Shown: one piece after another, positions 18,728 through 20,318 of the stretch | How the letters are laid out: every line of letters begins with the position of its first letter | Position numbering within the stretch: position 1 is the first letter of the stretch | From: Reticulitermes lucifugus | Lineage: Eukaryota; Arthropoda; Insecta; Blattodea; Rhinotermitidae | Assembly (NCBI GenBank): GCA_026260175.1 | Contig: JAKCWW010007335.1 | Location: forward strand, 1-20,318 | DNA: 20,318 bases | Direction of reading: 5' to 3' | Notes under the pieces: generated by a model | Told to the model about the DNA's origin: nothing | The model's database searches: none | The model's input: only the letters and a program-made list of their open reading frames with translations | Translations under genes and position numbers: made by a program

Positions 18728-19155
18728 TCTGACAGAGCGGAGAAGACTGCCTAATGAAGAGTTCACTAATTTGTACTCTTCACCGGATATTATTAGGGCA
18801 ATCAATCAAGAAGAGAGGATTTTTTCATTTAACGATACTCCCAGTTTTTAAGATCGTATAGTGTCGGTAGTGTATGAGTGAAATACGATTGTGTAGCATT
18901 GGTGGGATGACAATGAAAGGGGAAGTCCATTAGGAGAAAGTACGGGCTGGGCGCACTGTGAAGAGGAAAATGCGTGAATATTCTTAACTGTAAACAGCTA
19001 GGCGTAGATGAGAGGATGATTTGTTGAAAGTAAATAGGAGTTTGAGGGAATGGAGGGGATTCAACTGGCCTAAGATATATTACAGCAGAGGGCTTTTTTG
19101 AAGTTGTCATTAACTTCCGGGTTCCGTAAAAGGCTGGAAATTTTTTGACTGGAAT
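18728..19155 (+). mobile_element. Non-LTR retrotransposon 3' end, copy 2 (more decayed)
   Basis: ERRRLPNEEFTNLYSSPDII then RAINQ (18734 on) is the segment just upstream of the RMRWxxHV motif, and 18999-19155 is a diverged DNA copy of 17889-18056 (ggcgtagatgagaggatga; attcaactggcctaagata; ttaacttccgggttcc; ggctggaaatttt). Direct orientation to copy 1 about 1 kb away. Many indels. Confidence 0.7.
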
Positions 19156-19233
19156 GAATATCGCATGCACGGAAATAGAAGAGGCTTTTTTCTTATTATT
19201 AAAAACCAACAATTTGCACATAAAATGTATATA

Positions 19234-19385
19234 CAGGGTGGCGCGGAGCCGACTGACACATTTCAAAGGGTCATAGATAATGGAATAGTAACAGGAAAAA
19301 CAAAACGAAACCGTCGATAAATACACTGAACTATGCCATTATCTATGACCCTTTGAAATGTGTCAGTCGGCTCCGCGCCACTCTG
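19234..19385. mobile_element. Foldback MITE, 152 bp
   Basis: Arms 19234-19283 and 19336-19385 are 50 bp with a single mismatch (position 4, g versus a), separated by 52 bp. The end is CAGGGTGGCGCGGAGCC and both sides abut TA (19232-19233 and 19386-19387), as in TA-targeting Tc1/mariner-type MITEs. Arm identity this high implies a young insertion compared with the surrounding relics, or arm conversion. No coding content. Confidence 0.85.
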
Positions 19386-19406
19386 TATAAGAAATATAAA
19401 TCTTCC

Positions 19407-19446
19407 CTCCTACATGTTTCGGCGGTCGACCGCCATCTTCAGGGAG
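19407..19446 (-). ncRNA. Hammerhead-ribozyme-like minimal motif, second intact copy
   Basis: Read on -: CUCC (19446-19443), CUGAAGA (19442-19436), U, palindromic stem II GGCGGUC/GACCGCC (19434-19421), GAAAC (19420-19416), AU, GUA (19413-19411), GGAG (19410-19407). CUCC/GGAG forms stem I. The stem III linker is 2 nt, too tight to close in one molecule, but ACAUGU is self-complementary, so two RNAs could pair there; dimeric action is known for stem-III-poor hammerhead variants. The extra U is present as in the other copies. It starts 22 bp from the MITE end. Confidence 0.5.
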
Positions 19447-19639
19447 CAACACTTGAAACATGTACGATATGAAAATGCATATTGCTTTTTTCTTGTACTG
19501 TTGTTATTAGATCTTCAAAAATTATGTTTAAAATTTTGTTGTTATTTTAGTTTTTTTTGTGAGTGGAGTAAGAACGTCATGTATAGAGCTATGTATGTAA
19601 GCCACGTGATTCAACCGTCGCTCTCCTCATCGCTCTTTG

Positions 19640-19900
19640 TATTAAGCCGGTATAGTCCAGGCGATATAGCTACTGGGCTACGGGCTGGGCGGCCGAGGAA
19701 TCGGAGTTCGATTCCCAGCAAGGACACATGATTTTTATTTTCTCCAAAGCGTCCAGACCAGTTCTGGTGACCATCCATTTCCCTGTGGTTAAAAAGTCCG
19801 CGGCGTGAAGCTGACCACCATCTCCATTTAGTTCTCAGATAAAGCAGTTGTTCAGTTGTTCTTGCACTTGTCCAAATGCTACCGCGGTGTGGCGCAGAGT
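19640..19900 (+). mobile_element. tRNA-derived SINE, most complete copy
   Basis: Head at about 19645-19720: A-box-like tatagctactggg (19665-19677) and B box gagttcgattcc (19704-19715). Body: ttctccaaagcgtccaga, ctggtgaccatcc, then gtgaagctgaccacc and ctccatttag, matching the copy at 11240-11510. The head resembles the one at 20254-20318. The 3' limit is uncertain. Confidence 0.75.
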
Positions 19901-19965
19901 TAAGCAGAGCGACAACTTTGTCTCTGCATGAGTAAACCGGTGGACTATACTACCGATTGGCAGCA

Positions 19966-19982
19966 CTACAGTAGTACTGTAG
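19966..19982. repeat. Short perfect palindrome in a longer hairpin
   Basis: ctacagta and tactgtag flank one g. Outside it, gactatactac (19943-19953) and gtagtatatgtc (19979-19990) extend an imperfect inverted repeat. Confidence 0.45.
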
Positions 19983-20159
19983 TATATGTCAGGTGTGCAT
20001 TTATAAAATTATGAAAAGAATTTTATAATTTAAACTTACTAGTAACATGTGAGTAACATCAGATGTAATTCCAATCGCAGATAAAACTCTTATATCCTCA
20101 CAAACACATAAATGAGAGGTACAAAAGGTACACTTATCCGTGTGTTTAATTAGGTACAT

Positions 20160-20252
20160 CAACGTGAAGGCATATGAGGGGTGGAGGTAGAGCTCCACAC
20201 ATTCTAACTGTCGACAGTAAAAAGAGATGAGCGGTCAACTACACGCCGAAGT
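20160..20252 (-). mobile_element. SINE body fragment, reverse orientation
   Basis: The + strand text gaaggcatatgagggg-tggaggta, ccaca-cattctaac and gagcggtcaac repeats 3086-3165 with small changes, so it is the same SINE segment on -. It stops where a + strand SINE head begins (20254), a nested or head-to-head junction. Confidence 0.65.
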
Positions 20253-20253
20253 G

Positions 20254-20318
20254 GACCGGGATAGCGTAGTTGGTATAGCGACTCGCTACGAGCTGGACGG
20301 TCCGGGGATCGAATCCCG
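20254..20318 (+). mobile_element. tRNA-like SINE head, cut by the window end
   Basis: A box tagcgtagttgg (20262-20273) and a well kept B box ggatcgaatcc (20306-20316), spaced as in tRNA-derived pol III promoters. Similar to 19645-19720. The body lies outside the window. Confidence 0.7.

Noticed and set aside
18829..19326. 165-codon - strand ORF
   Set aside because: It is the antisense reading of LINE copy 2 plus the left arm of the MITE; no domain, and the content is explained by repeats.
20262..20318. Possible tRNA gene from good A and B boxes
   Set aside because: The same head is followed by SINE body at 19640-19900 and no acceptor stem pairing is seen, so it is a SINE promoter rather than a tRNA gene.
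1..20318. CRISPR arrays, operons, ribosome binding sites
   Set aside because: The window is eukaryotic, with spliced genes and SINEs; no regularly spaced repeats were seen.

Overview
The window is nuclear DNA from an animal, most likely an insect. It has two split genes with GT-AG introns of 0.1-2.3 kb, AT-rich introns poor in CpG, and a dense load of old SINE, LINE and DNA-transposon remains. The repeat types resemble those of cockroaches, termites and related orders, but that placement is an impression, not a measurement.

The genic part runs from 1 to 14861. Two housekeeping genes sit tail to tail. On the + strand are the last two coding exons of COPE (coatomer epsilon subunit; 393-617 and 2419-2547). 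On the - strand is a complete seven-exon DNAJC17 (J-domain plus RRM splicing cofactor; 14861 down to 3439, 346 codons before the stop). All eight splice junctions I placed (seven introns plus the 5' edge of the first COPE exon) are phase 0, and the joined readings stay open. The stop codons are 891 bp apart, and a SINE lies in the gap. The proteins have unrelated jobs (COPI vesicle coat; spliceosome), so the pairing is only positional.

The DNAJC17 introns carry most of the mobile remains: a pair of inverted dispersed repeats around a possible LINE fragment (4545-5530), an internally deleted mariner-type transposon with long terminal inverted repeats and TA flanks (9291-9881), a headless SINE (11240-11510), and a 91-nt near-perfect palindrome (11783-11873).

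From about 14.86 kb the sequence changes. CpG is roughly ten times denser than in the introns by my hand count. This zone is the DNAJC17 5' flank and possibly a shared promoter for something on the + strand. It holds two ORFs I could not identify (15001-15558 - and 15891-16154 +).

The right end (17.7-20.3 kb) is a transposon graveyard: two direct copies of a non-LTR retrotransposon 3' end, a very well preserved foldback MITE (50-bp arms, one mismatch), and three pieces of one tRNA-derived SINE family.

The most interesting signal is a small RNA motif that recurs on both strands. It has the order CUGANGA, U, hairpin, GAAAC, short linker, GUA, with flanks that pair. Two copies (2049-2091 and 19407-19446, both -) keep all three hammerhead-ribozyme core boxes and have compensating differences in stems I and II. 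Five more degraded copies are visible, three of them inside or beside dispersed repeats. All carry one U more than the classical hammerhead core, so activity is a hypothesis.
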